A DNA stretch of 64,000 nt, from IMG/VR virus record IMGVR_UViG_3300007960_000014, positions 1 to 64,000 of that record. The stretch is one strand, 5' to 3'. The translations under genes and the position numbers were made by a program. Source of the stretch: a virus. The stretch's first letter is position 1, and the number at the start of each line of letters is the position of its first letter. Shown here one piece after another: positions 39,601-50,500 of the stretch. Under the pieces are notes generated by a model, which made no database searches, was not told where the DNA came from, and worked only from the letters and a program-made list of their open reading frames with translations.

Positions 39601-40615
39601 CTCCGTCAACACAGATATTTGTAAACTTAATATCCCCGTTACAGTTTTTTACCGTAACCCCACGGAAATAGTTGCCATACATAGCAACGGATAATCTGTT
39701 TTTACCGTACGTAGCTGCAGCTTCATTATCATCATCTAGCTGCACTCTTCTTATTTCTAAGTTTTCCCCGAACCCTGATTGGGTTCTAGGAGCAAAATCG
39801 GTTCTAGTGGCTACGACACTACTAACAATAGATTTGTCTATGCTTCTTTTATATGGATTAATGGTTATCTCATCAGTAGCAGTGAATTCAGCTCCTTTAG
39901 AGAAGTACATTCTATCCGATTCATTATTTGTGTCGGGAGCTTTCTGAGCAAAGACAGTGGTAAAATAATTTTTCGTTACAGTATCTTGTTGTGCTAAGGC
40001 AGTGCCATTATAAAAAATTTCCCCTAGGCGTACTGAGGAGACTGCTTTAATACTGCCTTGAAGTCCACTAGCCTCATTAGGGCTATGAATTTTAGTTAGA
40101 GCGCTAAACTGTAAAGTAGTACCGGACGGGTTTGTAATTTGGTCATTAATACTAGCTTCAGTTTTCCCGGCGGCTGTAAGAGCAACCACAGTCTTGGTTA
40201 CGGCAGAAGGTCCATAGCCAAAGTTTTGGTTTCTAACTTCAAGCTTTCCTTGACCAACTGTAGTAATATCATTGAAGGTTACTGCTCCTAAGTCCCCGTA
40301 AGTACACAATTCAATAAGTAAGGGGAAGGATAGCCTGTTTGGAATCCGAGCAATAATATCATCCATGTTATCATAGATTCCGTTAGCCTCATCAGCTACA
40401 GAAGATAACGTCATAGTAGTGGGTTTGTATTCTTCTCCTGGATAACCAGCATACTGATGAAGCAAATTAGTTCTTTCGATTAATTTAGCAAGAGGAATGT
40501 TATCTTGCTCCCAGTTATAGAACGTGCTGGCATCGAATAAATACCCCTCCTCAAATGTTCTCTTTAGAACATTGTTGCCTCCAGCGGAGCTAAAATCAGT
40601 TATATTAGTAGCCAT
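36611..40615 (-). CDS. Large tail spike/fibre with beta-helix-like body
   Basis: 1334 residues. After the N-terminal attachment motif (NWEQDNIPLAKLIERTN) lies a long run of short Asn/Ser-rich strands with repeated turns such as NTEHGFDVNSSDIILQNAAV, GIQLNNSTIEGGTF, LYGVEAINSELNYLG, GFKLLNSVM and DNGSTIELTGPTKI. That pattern fits a right-handed beta-helix as in pectate-lyase-like spikes. Catalytic residues cannot be picked out, so polysaccharide depolymerase activity is only a possibility. The C-terminal third has Gly/Tyr-rich loops. TAATG coupling with neighbours on both sides. Confidence 0.75.
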   Translation of the reverse strand: MATNITDFSSAGGNNVLKRTFEEGYLFDASTFYNWEQDNIPLAKLIERTNLLHQYAGYPGEEYKPTTMTLSSVADEANGIYDNMDDIIARIPNRLSFPLLIELCTYGDLGAVTFNDITTVGQGKLEVRNQNFGYGPSAVTKTVVALTAAGKTEASINDQITNPSGTTLQFSALTKIHSPNEASGLQGSIKAVSSVRLGEIFYNGTALAQQDTVTKNYFTTVFAQKAPDTNNESDRMYFSKGAEFTATDEITINPYKRSIDKSIVSSVVATRTDFAPRTQSGFGENLEIRRVQLDDDNEAAATYGKNRLSVAMYGNYFRGVTVKNCNGDIKFTNICVDGASGTDSEASFLLSHNTEHGFDVNSSDIILQNAAVCRTRSSGFRFRNSEIGVLGNMIAYRVYPKNTDGTRSKKYFGTGLKSNNSTIVFSDTPLGTGVLTSFNRFQVTFAKNDIGIQLNNSTIEGGTFQDGEVRPNAGGLDYTTGIIQSYQNYLYGVEAINSELNYLGRWDVFNNREGFKLLNSVMRSPQFTSDDNQGLGINLEGSQLVYGYRGDELYGYNAGGNYRIPNGGQVFNGTWLQSKPAFAVSYNGQNLRAANNSSVKPWYQDTNASSIPDYMGNWGGQSIDYYEGRNDTDNAASGSFATWHGSEYSRYKNDAGYNGGSATDVPCVVVEGNSDVELVNFCAAAEENSPGKGRIAYVTDGSKVAFRGTNASNTTFFLDTSGGTIGSQARVWTSSPICADNGSTIELTGPTKISRFGVGALADNNSLVKFTTPSNGAIPEVVKYGLLDSRNHTQVEVHSSRACFVANKNSGIILENLGGFPFGFVSSVPGAAGQGTAPSSISVKYSGLYKSENYITSSLWWSSCSGAYVQTYPNGFSTNTPAAYNAATSATGKAHRQSRLLVDTASEAMDNVTTGGMVARAVNGSYIDVLGVNFKMDVNKHNLSGVVYNPTNYGREQYPDGEPGNDWGDQATSGGFQGNGGGGAYEGGIGQGNQYQYDFSSDCSQMPPIHFQASSFGTRLHIWNIADTSRIKVQDVLINGNNPYSECVSKGYHGPSGKWGNGVALDYFGEFGAAQRYATYTPGNPNNNGEVGAAGFQNYGIFRLMLGHRGDVKTFYGVSSDLWQNSVTPTSGSYQYTFGADGEGWALDQINSQGYMSFFGQGNSLPGALSNGAQGRRYFTQINPATQDRFSTSGADYVFGFGLPAGTMGVASYVNPDINYYTPASFNPGSASGMDINPYIENTDSGLTNITASPAFAIPPLHGDWQGYMRNFVDESGACLFQNAKHLATRQIGGISIYRSTVSTGGEGRDGSPTAVDFSPGVRSLNIFDLDSLV

Positions 40616-41190
40616 TAGAATTCAATTGTCCATCTAAAATCTAGAATAAAGTCCGACGTTTTTGTTATGTCGTTAAATTTTCTATAAGCACATAAGTAAG
40701 ATTTGCCTATTGTCGTTTGGTGTGGGTTTTTACTGAACAAGCCTATCTCATTTAAAACTTGGCTATTCGCAGTGTTTTCATCAAGGATTATGCGCCATCT
40801 AACTTTTGTATCCGTTACTTTATCTATGTACGCATTGGGAATTACACCAAAACCCTCCCCTCTATGCTCGATGCCTGACGCAACTAAACTTTGTTCTACC
40901 GTTTCGATTGTGTCGCCATAAGCTGTTCTTGCAATCGCAGCTCCTAGTCTACCATTGGAAGATACTTGATAGTTAAAAGTGCTATCGCCCTCAGTTCCAA
41001 GTTGGAACAAAGTAATTTGAAAATTTCTTATATCTGAAGTTGCTGAAGCACCAAAAGCTAACGCCAAGCTAGCTCCCATTCCACTACAAACAACATTGTC
41101 TTCTTCAAAGTGCAACTCCTCACCTCCATCTGGAAAAACTTTCCAAATCTCTAGGTGTCCCTTGTAATCGCAGTAGTCGTTAAAATTCAT
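40615..41190 (-). CDS. Small tail-fibre-family protein, short relative of the 2118-aa protein
   Basis: 191 residues. Starts with GHLEIWKVFPDGGEELHFEEDNVV and ends SDFILDFRWTIEF. The same outline frames the giant protein next to it (GIVEVVQHKQSGGSEVVYRDNNMI at the start, KLTIIWTLYF at the end), as if one were a version without the long insert. ALAFGA- and EIGLFSKNP-type pieces are common in small phage fibre or adaptor proteins. Likely virion surface. No enzyme motif. Confidence 0.65.
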   Translation of the reverse strand: MNFNDYCDYKGHLEIWKVFPDGGEELHFEEDNVVCSGMGASLALAFGASATSDIRNFQITLFQLGTEGDSTFNYQVSSNGRLGAAIARTAYGDTIETVEQSLVASGIEHRGEGFGVIPNAYIDKVTDTKVRWRIILDENTANSQVLNEIGLFSKNPHQTTIGKSYLCAYRKFNDITKTSDFILDFRWTIEF

Positions 41191-41191
41191 G

Positions 41192-44100
41192 CTAAAAATA
41201 TAGTGTCCATATTATAGTTAGTTTATCTGAGTTATCTCCAAGTTTTAATCCTCCTGGGAAAAATACTTTCTTAGCAAACAAATCAAACACGGGTTCATTT
41301 TCAATTAATTGTTCTGAGGTATATAGGCTACTATCGTAGTATGCACCATCATAGACTCTATCAATACTCATAAAGTTAGGAGCGCTCCAATCTGTGCTGA
41401 ACGCACTTACATCATTGTCCAGATATCCGGAATCAGTGAGGGCAAAATTATAGTCAGCAATTACATCCCCATTTGTAGTATTAGTTAATTTAACTTCGTC
41501 TAATCTAATCTCATTCCTGCCTGCCAACGAGGTTTCTTGGTCTTTGGCGAAGTACCACATGACATCATTTTCGCCTGCGGCAGACGCTGCTATGGAGAAT
41601 GATTTATTGAAGCTTTGCCATTGATTTTGTTTTCCAGCAAGCTCAACAACTCCAAAATGAGGAGAGCTTACATACCCTTTGGGAGTTCCTTGAGTCCCTA
41701 AATCGTCAACAACTTTATATTTAAATGATAAGGTCATTGCGTTTCCAACCCCTGAAGCCCAGCCCGATGGGTCAAAGGAAGGAGAACCAAAACCTGTATG
41801 GAACAACCGAGAAACATTTTTTCTATTAACGTTATCCACAGGCTCTTCTTTTGCCCGCAAACACATAGAGTTTCGATATTGGGCTCCTTCAACAACGGCA
41901 GCGGGTGTAGGAGCTCCAGCATACCCAGCCAAATCACCCAAAGTCATTGTACTACTAAAGGGATATTGTGAGCCTGAAACCAAATACGGGGGAACAGCCA
42001 TAGCTCTTTCGCTTCCTCGTTTCCGGGCTGTTTCTATCAAATTCATTGTATGCAAACCAACAGATTCAATGCCTCCATATTTCTTATCAAGAAGCTCCCA
42101 TTCATCCCGTGATAGTGTAATCGCATACTTAACTCTAGGCTGTGCCATATCATCTCCAGGAGCACAAAGTCTCCTCAATGACAGATTGTCTACAGCCATG
42201 ACTGATGAAACAGCGTTTGCTGGAGATGCTGCACCCAGTGTATCATATATAAGGTTATGCCATTGTAGGTGACCATCAAGCTCCCCAGTCAGTGGCTCGT
42301 AAAAACCTACCGCGCTGACGGAAGAAAATTCATTTGGACTGTTATCTTGTAGCCACTTCATCTCTGTGTCAGAGGCTAAGACTAAGAACTCTGTATCCGT
42401 TCCGGTATCAGACTGCTCTAATAGCGCTACCGTTTGGTCCCGCCCGTCTCCACCTAAAAATTGAACATCTTGCTCCGCCAAATAGTTATAACCACTTGGA
42501 GCTGTTTCTTGATTAAACGAATAAGACAGTCCTTTAAGGTTTGCAGGCTCACCATCGTCGTCTCCAGACAATACTAAAGACCATCTAGAATCCCCTGGCT
42601 TCGAAGCATAAGCCCACTGTTGACCGGGGGTTGTATTCGGGTTGGTTCCTGATGTTATGGAAGAAAGGAAAGATATAGAGTCTCTTCCTTGTAGTCCTGT
42701 ATACCAATTGTTTGCTCCGTCATGGTCGTTAGTGCTTCCGCTAACCAGATAACCTCCTTCAAAGTTACCGTTGCTTCCCATCACATCAACTGAGGAAACG
42801 GATAATAAATTATCAGTTAAGTAAAATACTCCGTAAGAACCTACGTGCGGAGCCTTTGTCTTAGCAGTAGAGGAAAAATAAACATCGTAACACGGCTGCA
42901 TTACAAATCCACAACTAGAATCAAACAAAGTACTTTTGCCATAAGGCATTCTTTGCTGCTCTAGAATGTAACCATTAGGAGTGATTACGGAGAACCGGTT
43001 AAGATTTCCATACAACGTCGTGGGAGTATCTGTTGCTGCTCCTCCCGCGCCCGACATATACAATATCCCTTCCGCAGGGGGATAACATCCATCAACCAAG
43101 GCTTCTTCTAAAGTTTTATCTCCAGTTGCATAATTAGCCGAAGTATAGAACTCAATATTGTTTAAGAAGTGACCTAGCTTTCCAGGAGTTCCTGGCGTGG
43201 CAGGTTGAATTGAAGTATCTTCTGGGTTTGGGAACTCAGGATAGACAGAGCTAACATCTTTATAGTCATACTGAGAATAGAACCTAAGGTTCCGAAGGTA
43301 AAACTGACCTTTGCCCGTCTGCGGAGCAAACATTACAGTAAATATTCTTGGGTCAGAGGTTCTGCCTTCCCACTTAGGAATACTAATACCACTAGTAATC
43401 CAGTCATGTCCTGGGTAGTAATCTTTTAAAGACTCGTTTGGAACCTTAAAAGGCTTCGTAACCTTTCTATACTTTGATAGCGAAAGAGGATAATTGTCGT
43501 TATCTACCAGCCACGTATTTGTTGTGAAATCCCATACCTGCCGTTCTTTCGTATCTGTGTTGTATATTTGGAAAGCTTTGTACAGACTATCGAAACCTCC
43601 GCCCCAATGGTCTACAGCAACGGAAGCTTCTTTACTAGTAAAGCCAAGGTTAGATATGTAATCTGAGTAGCAAATAGTAGGCTTCTGGTACTTGGTCGTA
43701 TCCGAACCAGAAACACCTAAGAATTGAGTGCCGGAAAAATCTCTTACAAAGATTTTAGGAATATCAGGCTCGTCTGTTTGAGGGTCTACAAAGTGAGTAT
43801 GCCACCCTCCTACTAAGCCTACAGGAACATTGTCTACCTCTTCTGAAGTAGAAATGTTAGATTGATTAGATAGAATCGGACCGCCGTAAGCTCCTAGGGA
43901 AACGTCAACTAGCTCAACTTTATTTATTTTTACAGAACAGCCCTTGTTAAAGATTAAGAACAAGCTGTAAGTACTATTTTCGGTTGCACTTCCTTTCGCC
44001 GCGAAAGATGTTCCGTCGCTTCCGTTGGCTAGTGTTCCCATCATCTCATTCATACCATGAATAGGAATACAGATTTGGCTGTTGCCGGATAGTGAATATT

Positions 44101-47100
44101 CAGTGCTTGGAATTCCTTCCCCTAAAGAACCACTTAGGCTTTGTGGAGAAACAGCAAACAAGTCGCTTTCACTAGTTCCAATTTTAGTCCAAGTCCCATC
44201 CCCATCATAAAAGAATACCCTTGGTTGAATAGCCTCAGTAGGTACGTCCGCTAAATTATATTGGAAGTGAGCTACAGTATCAGTGCACGTAGGATAGTTT
44301 CCTCTTATTGAGAAGTCTGTAACGTAGCATTGTTGATTTGCTATACTCTCTGCGCTCGTATCGTCCTTATCTACGTCTCCATCCTTTGCAATCGTAAAGA
44401 ACTCGAATCCCGCGCTAAAGGTATCATCATCGTTTAGTATCCACGCAGCCTGTCTGTTAATAGCTGGAGTGTAAACTAGCTGCTCTTCGTTTCTAATCTC
44501 ATTAAACGGACTCCCTCCCTTACTAAATCTAAATCTATAGTTTTCTATATCCGGGTCTTCCGCAGCGGGCTTGTCTCCGACAAAACGTTTGAGAGAAAAA
44601 TTATAATAAAAACGAGTAGACTGAGGTCCGTTTAAAAATAAGTAACAACCAACATCTCTACTATCTGATATTGCATTAGATTCTAGTTCAGAGGTGTAAG
44701 TGGCGGATAGTTCGCGTCGTGCGCTATCCACACTAAAAGTATACTTAGAGTTAGGAGCTAACGGAACATACAAGAATTGAGAAGGATGAAATTGTACTGC
44801 CCTCTCATCTCTATTGTGGTATTCTGGGTTAGTAGTAGGAAGACCTCGATAGGAATCAACCTTTCTATCCGCAGCGCAGGGGTTTAGTATAGAGTTATAT
44901 CCTGTGTATAAATTACCGGTGTTGTTTCCGCCTCCGTTTACCCCGTGATATATTCCGATTAATTTAGCAACGTCGGACTCCCCGTTCTGATTGTTTGTAT
45001 AATCTGAATGCCATAACGAAACCGCTATTGAAGAGTCTTGGTTAAGTTGCTGCTTCTCAGCATCGATAATTAGATTATATTTTTTGTTTGGGTCGATGTC
45101 TGAGAAGGTTTGACCTATGTAGGTCAGCTCATCAAAGTTACTACCGTTGGTTGCATTGAAATTGGCTAATGCGTCAACCGCACTAAACATTATTCCCGTG
45201 CCGTGGACTCCTCCTGGAAGTTGTAGCGAGGAGCGATTTGTAAGAGGATTGTTATTTAAGGCTTGGTGCCCGTACTCCCAGCCTTTCAGTCGTCCGAAAC
45301 GAATATTCTTAACAATGTACTTTGCAAGATGGTCAGCTCCGTCAACACCATCAGCGTCAATAATTATTCTAAACTTATCTCTAGTGTACGCTGTGGGTAA
45401 TGTAATAACTTTAGATACGCTTACAAACTCACCGGAAACAGCATTGCCATTTGCCTCACTAATCTCAAAAGGAACATTAGTTCCCCATTCCCCTTCTACA
45501 TACCCAGATGCATCGTCAGTCCTAAAAGCGTAGTAAGTATCTTTAGATTCATTTACCAAACTCACTTTAATTCCTTTTGAAGTCGCAGACGCCACATACA
45601 CATCCATAGACATAGTCATTATTGGAGTGTGCATACCTCCGTCATTTAACTCTACCGTAGAGAACCACTCCGCCGCATAGTTAGGAATATTAAAAGATTG
45701 AGATATACTTGCACAAGCACTTAGGTCAAACGATTGCAACGCAGATGCTTGCAGCACCGCTCCGGTTTCTCCTATCGAATTACGATACAGGGTTACTGAA
45801 CCCAACGCACTAGCTTCATCAATTGGGTTAGAAGAGTTGGATAGAGGATTTATTACATCCCAGTTGGCAAAATCCACTAACCCTAAAGAAGACGCTAAGT
45901 AATCTGGAGCGTTGGTTAAGAAGGAGTATTTGCTTAAATCAGAATTAAAGAGATAATTCTCTCTCTCACCAAACGTTGGATTAGCTACAGAATAAACGTC
46001 ACTATCGACAAGCTCTATACTTTCTAAAGCAACGAAGCCTTTTTCGTACAAGTATCTTCTAGGTAATATAAACCTAGCGACAAAATCACTACGAAGGTTA
46101 ACTAGGAAGTTATCTTCTCTTTGTGGTAGCGGGTCGAAGGAAACAACAGTAGGTTGATTTGGTTTTAATTCAACTGTTTTATAATCTTCATAGGGTGTGA
46201 ATATCTTCCGCTCAAAATTAAAATATTCTTGTTTTTCGTATGCAGTACTGAAAGGAACATTAGGCTTAGTTCTTCTATAAAATGCTACTTCAAAAGGAAC
46301 ACTAGATTCCCCGTTTAAGCGCAGAGTTATAGGCTGCGTTGGAAGTGAAGGAATGGGAGCGTCAACTATAACGTAATCCTGTCCTTTGGTTTTGGTCACG
46401 CAATAGGCATCTACCGTATCTCCTTTAGCATTAGTATAAGAATACTTAATCTCAGGCTCCCCTTCTACTTGAGTTTCAGGAAGCAGAGATGTACTCCTAG
46501 CTTGATTTCCATAAGATAGTTGCGCGGCTACGTTTTTATTTCCTTTATTTCCTACTGTATCAAAAATATGGTTATTAAGAGAAGGAGCTTTAGCAAATAT
46601 AACAGAGCTAACGCCACTCATCTCTAAGTATTGTGCGCTGGCTGCAGTATAGTTATACTGCACTCCGTACCGGGAATCATGAGCGTCAAAGTTCTGTTTA
46701 GCAGAACCCAAGGTCATAGCTTTTATTTGGTAGTTTCCTATTTCATCTAGATTAGGAGTCTTGTTTGTGTGCAGGCGGCGAACAACCACATTGTCTATGA
46801 AAAGTTGTGATTCGTCAAAGTTACTAGTGTTCGAATACGCAAAAGCATCTAAACACATAGTAGTTCCAGTGGTTGGTTGCCTGAAATCGTAAACCCCACT
46901 AACTGTAAACCAATCGTTGGTTGCCCACCCTGAATTAGAACTAGCTGCTAAAGTTACACTAGAAGTTGCGATATTGCCAGGAGTTAACTGTCTAAGCTTT
47001 ATGGTCTTATCGGCAATAGAACCATTACCGTTTTTAACGTCCGCCTGAACGTAATAGAAATATCCTGAAGGACAGGAGATACTACTAAGAACTAACCTAG

Positions 47101-47548
47101 CTCCTATTTCATCATCACTTCCTGGGCTCGTAGCACTTACGGCAAGATATCCGTCAGACTGATTACTAGTTGACGACCATATTAGTGCTACCTCATCTGC
47201 GGGGGTTGTCTTCCCCCAAAAAATATCAGATACTATTCGGAAGTTGTCGTCTGTTGGAGGGAAGTTTTTAACAGCTCCAGCTCCTGAATTCTTAGTGGAG
47301 GATAAAAAAGAACTGGAATCAAAGTACGCAGAGTTATAATTGGAATCAGCAACCAGATTAGTGCCTAAGTAAAAGATACTTCCATCAGGAGTTTTATAGG
47401 TATCAACAGCTCCAGAAGGAGCTGGGATATGGGTTAGCATATTGACGATAGTTTGTTTTCCACCGTCTACAATCATGTTATTATCCCGATAAACAACCTC
47501 AGAACCTCCGGATTGTTTATGTTGAACTACTTCTACGATTCCTCTCAT
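41192..47548 (-). CDS. Giant virion surface protein with lectin-like modules (about 2118 aa)
   Basis: Start at ATG 47548 (MRGIVEVVQHKQ), two bases after the stop of the gene upstream. N-terminal domain relates to the 191-aa neighbour. Many jelly-roll-like segments follow, with patterns of carbohydrate-binding modules: SGYFYYVQADVKNGNGS...LFIDNVVVRRL, TPIMTMSMDVYVASATSKGI, and near the end MTLSFKYKVVDDLG...IRLDEVKL. These contain the aromatic/Asn residues usual at sugar sites. It ends KLTIIWTLYF. Likely multi-domain receptor binding on fibres or baseplate. Individual domain limits are uncertain. Confidence 0.75.
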   Translation of the reverse strand: MRGIVEVVQHKQSGGSEVVYRDNNMIVDGGKQTIVNMLTHIPAPSGAVDTYKTPDGSIFYLGTNLVADSNYNSAYFDSSSFLSSTKNSGAGAVKNFPPTDDNFRIVSDIFWGKTTPADEVALIWSSTSNQSDGYLAVSATSPGSDDEIGARLVLSSISCPSGYFYYVQADVKNGNGSIADKTIKLRQLTPGNIATSSVTLAASSNSGWATNDWFTVSGVYDFRQPTTGTTMCLDAFAYSNTSNFDESQLFIDNVVVRRLHTNKTPNLDEIGNYQIKAMTLGSAKQNFDAHDSRYGVQYNYTAASAQYLEMSGVSSVIFAKAPSLNNHIFDTVGNKGNKNVAAQLSYGNQARSTSLLPETQVEGEPEIKYSYTNAKGDTVDAYCVTKTKGQDYVIVDAPIPSLPTQPITLRLNGESSVPFEVAFYRRTKPNVPFSTAYEKQEYFNFERKIFTPYEDYKTVELKPNQPTVVSFDPLPQREDNFLVNLRSDFVARFILPRRYLYEKGFVALESIELVDSDVYSVANPTFGERENYLFNSDLSKYSFLTNAPDYLASSLGLVDFANWDVINPLSNSSNPIDEASALGSVTLYRNSIGETGAVLQASALQSFDLSACASISQSFNIPNYAAEWFSTVELNDGGMHTPIMTMSMDVYVASATSKGIKVSLVNESKDTYYAFRTDDASGYVEGEWGTNVPFEISEANGNAVSGEFVSVSKVITLPTAYTRDKFRIIIDADGVDGADHLAKYIVKNIRFGRLKGWEYGHQALNNNPLTNRSSLQLPGGVHGTGIMFSAVDALANFNATNGSNFDELTYIGQTFSDIDPNKKYNLIIDAEKQQLNQDSSIAVSLWHSDYTNNQNGESDVAKLIGIYHGVNGGGNNTGNLYTGYNSILNPCAADRKVDSYRGLPTTNPEYHNRDERAVQFHPSQFLYVPLAPNSKYTFSVDSARRELSATYTSELESNAISDSRDVGCYLFLNGPQSTRFYYNFSLKRFVGDKPAAEDPDIENYRFRFSKGGSPFNEIRNEEQLVYTPAINRQAAWILNDDDTFSAGFEFFTIAKDGDVDKDDTSAESIANQQCYVTDFSIRGNYPTCTDTVAHFQYNLADVPTEAIQPRVFFYDGDGTWTKIGTSESDLFAVSPQSLSGSLGEGIPSTEYSLSGNSQICIPIHGMNEMMGTLANGSDGTSFAAKGSATENSTYSLFLIFNKGCSVKINKVELVDVSLGAYGGPILSNQSNISTSEEVDNVPVGLVGGWHTHFVDPQTDEPDIPKIFVRDFSGTQFLGVSGSDTTKYQKPTICYSDYISNLGFTSKEASVAVDHWGGGFDSLYKAFQIYNTDTKERQVWDFTTNTWLVDNDNYPLSLSKYRKVTKPFKVPNESLKDYYPGHDWITSGISIPKWEGRTSDPRIFTVMFAPQTGKGQFYLRNLRFYSQYDYKDVSSVYPEFPNPEDTSIQPATPGTPGKLGHFLNNIEFYTSANYATGDKTLEEALVDGCYPPAEGILYMSGAGGAATDTPTTLYGNLNRFSVITPNGYILEQQRMPYGKSTLFDSSCGFVMQPCYDVYFSSTAKTKAPHVGSYGVFYLTDNLLSVSSVDVMGSNGNFEGGYLVSGSTNDHDGANNWYTGLQGRDSISFLSSITSGTNPNTTPGQQWAYASKPGDSRWSLVLSGDDDGEPANLKGLSYSFNQETAPSGYNYLAEQDVQFLGGDGRDQTVALLEQSDTGTDTEFLVLASDTEMKWLQDNSPNEFSSVSAVGFYEPLTGELDGHLQWHNLIYDTLGAASPANAVSSVMAVDNLSLRRLCAPGDDMAQPRVKYAITLSRDEWELLDKKYGGIESVGLHTMNLIETARKRGSERAMAVPPYLVSGSQYPFSSTMTLGDLAGYAGAPTPAAVVEGAQYRNSMCLRAKEEPVDNVNRKNVSRLFHTGFGSPSFDPSGWASGVGNAMTLSFKYKVVDDLGTQGTPKGYVSSPHFGVVELAGKQNQWQSFNKSFSIAASAAGENDVMWYFAKDQETSLAGRNEIRLDEVKLTNTTNGDVIADYNFALTDSGYLDNDVSAFSTDWSAPNFMSIDRVYDGAYYDSSLYTSEQLIENEPVFDLFAKKVFFPGGLKLGDNSDKLTIIWTLYF

Positions 47549-47549
47549 T

Positions 47550-50500
47550 TTAAATACTGTACGGTGTCCAACCGCTAACTTGGTAATCAATAGTTGATTC
47601 TAATGGTCCTCCCCAAGGTTCTAGATATTCAGACCTAGCGCCGCCTTTAGTACCCAAACCTAATTCTTCACCTTTAGCCAAATCTCTAGTAGCTGTCGTC
47701 AGCCTTAGGGTATTAAAGTATTCTAAGAAATTTTTTGCCTCAGTTGTCGTCAAATTTTTAACTGATTCATTATACTCAACGTCCACAATGTTCAAGTTCC
47801 TCAGCCTGATATAAGGTCTGTTGGCATCGCTAATCACTTGTCTTTCCGGCATGAGTGGTATAAACTCCAGAGTATAGGAAGTATCAGAAGTATGTATGTT
47901 TCCATACTCCGGACCTCTACTTATAGACATAAGCTGTCGCGTTTCAGGGTCTATCGGACCTCGGTGATTGTCTGTAGTGAACTCGAACTCAATCTTTTTA
48001 GTTTGAGGTACAGAGCCAGAAAGAACATCTATAAACGGAGGCAACTCCTGCATGGAGATGTTCATATTTTTACTTAAATCTCCAGGAGAGTTTAGTTGCC
48101 ACCTAGCTCCAACACCGTTCCAGTCGTAAGCAAAACTCTTCATTGCGGAACCATTCACTAAAGGATTAGGAGTTGTTACTAATCTAATTCCTAAATAATC
48201 GGTTAAGCCTTCCGGGTCATGATAATCCACATACACCTCGGCTCTATACTTTCTATTAGGATACAAAGTATTTGATTGTTGCTTGGATATCGTCGCTTTG
48301 AACAACATATCTAACGTATAACTGCCGGTATTAGCACTAGAATACGGAGCAATCCACAACTTCCACCTGTCAGTTGGGGAGAAGGTTATATTTTGCGAAA
48401 CATTTCCATCTATATTAGCAGAGACGGGAACATTAAACTCTTTAGATACTGTGTAAGATTTATTAGTAATCTCTCCCGCAGCAGGAGCTAAGCGATAGAA
48501 GGCAGTTTCCGTTCCCCAGGTGCCGTCGGATGGTTTATAAAAAACGTTCTTTGTTACGTTTCCGAGCACGAATCCAAATCCAGCAGTAGCCGCTAGTGAA
48601 GAAGCAGTTAATTCAATCTTGTAGTTCTCTCCGGGGATTAATGTTAAAGGACTATTTACAGCTTCTTCTTGCCTGCCTTCGTTTACGGTCGCAATCATTG
48701 ATTTCTCATTGCCGCCGACCAAGGTAGGAGGATTATCTTTACTAAAGAATACGAGAACATCTTCGTAAGTTCCTGGAACCCCACTGTAATCTGCGAAATT
48801 AACTGAGCTAGGAGTTACCCAACCATAATTAGAAGGGAGAGCGCCGCTCCGGAACCTTGGAGTTCGTAGTGGGTCTAGAAGTTCCCAGTTAGATACCGCA
48901 GACAAAGAAGAACTTTCTAAGGTTCTGGCGGATGTGGGTTCTAATTTAAAGTCTCCGTTAGCAAGGAGATTAAAGTTTTTAGATAATGGGAACCTAACTC
49001 TAAGAGCATTGGACTTATCTGTAACATCTTCTTTACCCCCGAACACGGTAATACTCTTGTCTAATGCTGTAGAGGTAAGATATGGGTTACATCCGTCAGT
49101 AAAATCTTTATAGTTAAATACTGCTAAGTTGTTAGTGCCTTCTTTACACACCAACTCAATTCCAGATAAGATAGATTGGTTAGCCCAGATGTTGGTCTCT
49201 TTCCCAAACTCATACGTATCAAACACACTCTTATAAGAACCAAACCCTTGGCTAAAAATCAAACCTCTTAACGTGGCAGCTATCAGTCTACCGTTAGGGT
49301 CTTCAAAGGATTCCCCTACAATGCCGTCACTTCCAGCAATGTTTGCAAACTGTAAAGAACTGAGAGCAGTTCTATCTCCATCCCTATACGCACGCAACCC
49401 AGAGAACTCGTAGTCTTGCCCAGGTAAGTTAGTGGCGGATGCGGCGGGACCACGCGTATTAAAGTCGTTGTTAAATACTAAAGGTCCGAAGGCGAAAGCT
49501 AATGCGTCGTGTCCACCTCCAGATAGATTTAAATTAAATTTACTAGGGTCCTTATAATCTAACCATAGCTGATGGAACCCGGAACCAAACTCAGAATATA
49601 TCATGTTATGCTCTGAGAAGTCTAGGAAGGAGTAATCATCTTTTCCTCTACGCAATGCGTAATCGATAAAGATTTGCTTAGGAGATTTAGTAAACTGCCT
49701 TCTCTTTTCGTTGCTGCTACTACAGTCCAGTAACTCTTCTATCGCACGGTAAGGGAAGGAAAGATTTACAGGGACTCCTAAAATATTTGCATCAGGAGCA
49801 TTACCCCGAATAACATTTTCATCAATGAATGCCGTATTTGAGGCATCGTAAATACCGCTCATAGCATTAATTGCAGGAGATATAAAGTTCTGTCCGGAGA
49901 AGTTAAATCCCTTCGGAAGATATTGAGGTAAGTAGCCTGTTTCTGTTGGTATCAGGTCTAGTCTTCCACTTGTAGCGAAGGCGTTAGATATCGGAGCAGA
50001 CCGTCCTTCTCGATTATAATTAGAACCGCTTAGGAGGTACCGATAACTTCTTCTCCTAATGGAGTTCCGCTCTAAGCCAGCGGCGGGTTCCCAAAATACA
50101 GGAGCTACCTTAACATTGGCAATACCTAATACGCTAGTTTCTGAATGAGCAGTGGTATACCCCCCAGCGCGTCTATACGCAAACGCTCCAAACCAGACCG
50201 AAGGACCAACTAATGCGGACGGGTTCAATGAAGATGTAGAGGAAACCCCTATGCTTCCCCCGTCACTGGGATATTCAAAATCCTGTTCTTTATAATGCCA
50301 TGCCGTTCCTGAGGCTAAGGTGGAATCATTATTAGCAACCAAATTGACAGTTTCTATGTCCTCTGAATCAAAGGGTTCAGCTTGCTGAATATTAAAGGAT
50401 ATGGACTTGTCTCGTTTATCTCCTGTCGCCGCTCTATACCAGAATGAGATTCTATATCTTTGACCTGGAGTAAATCTACTCGGGTCCATAAAAATAACAT

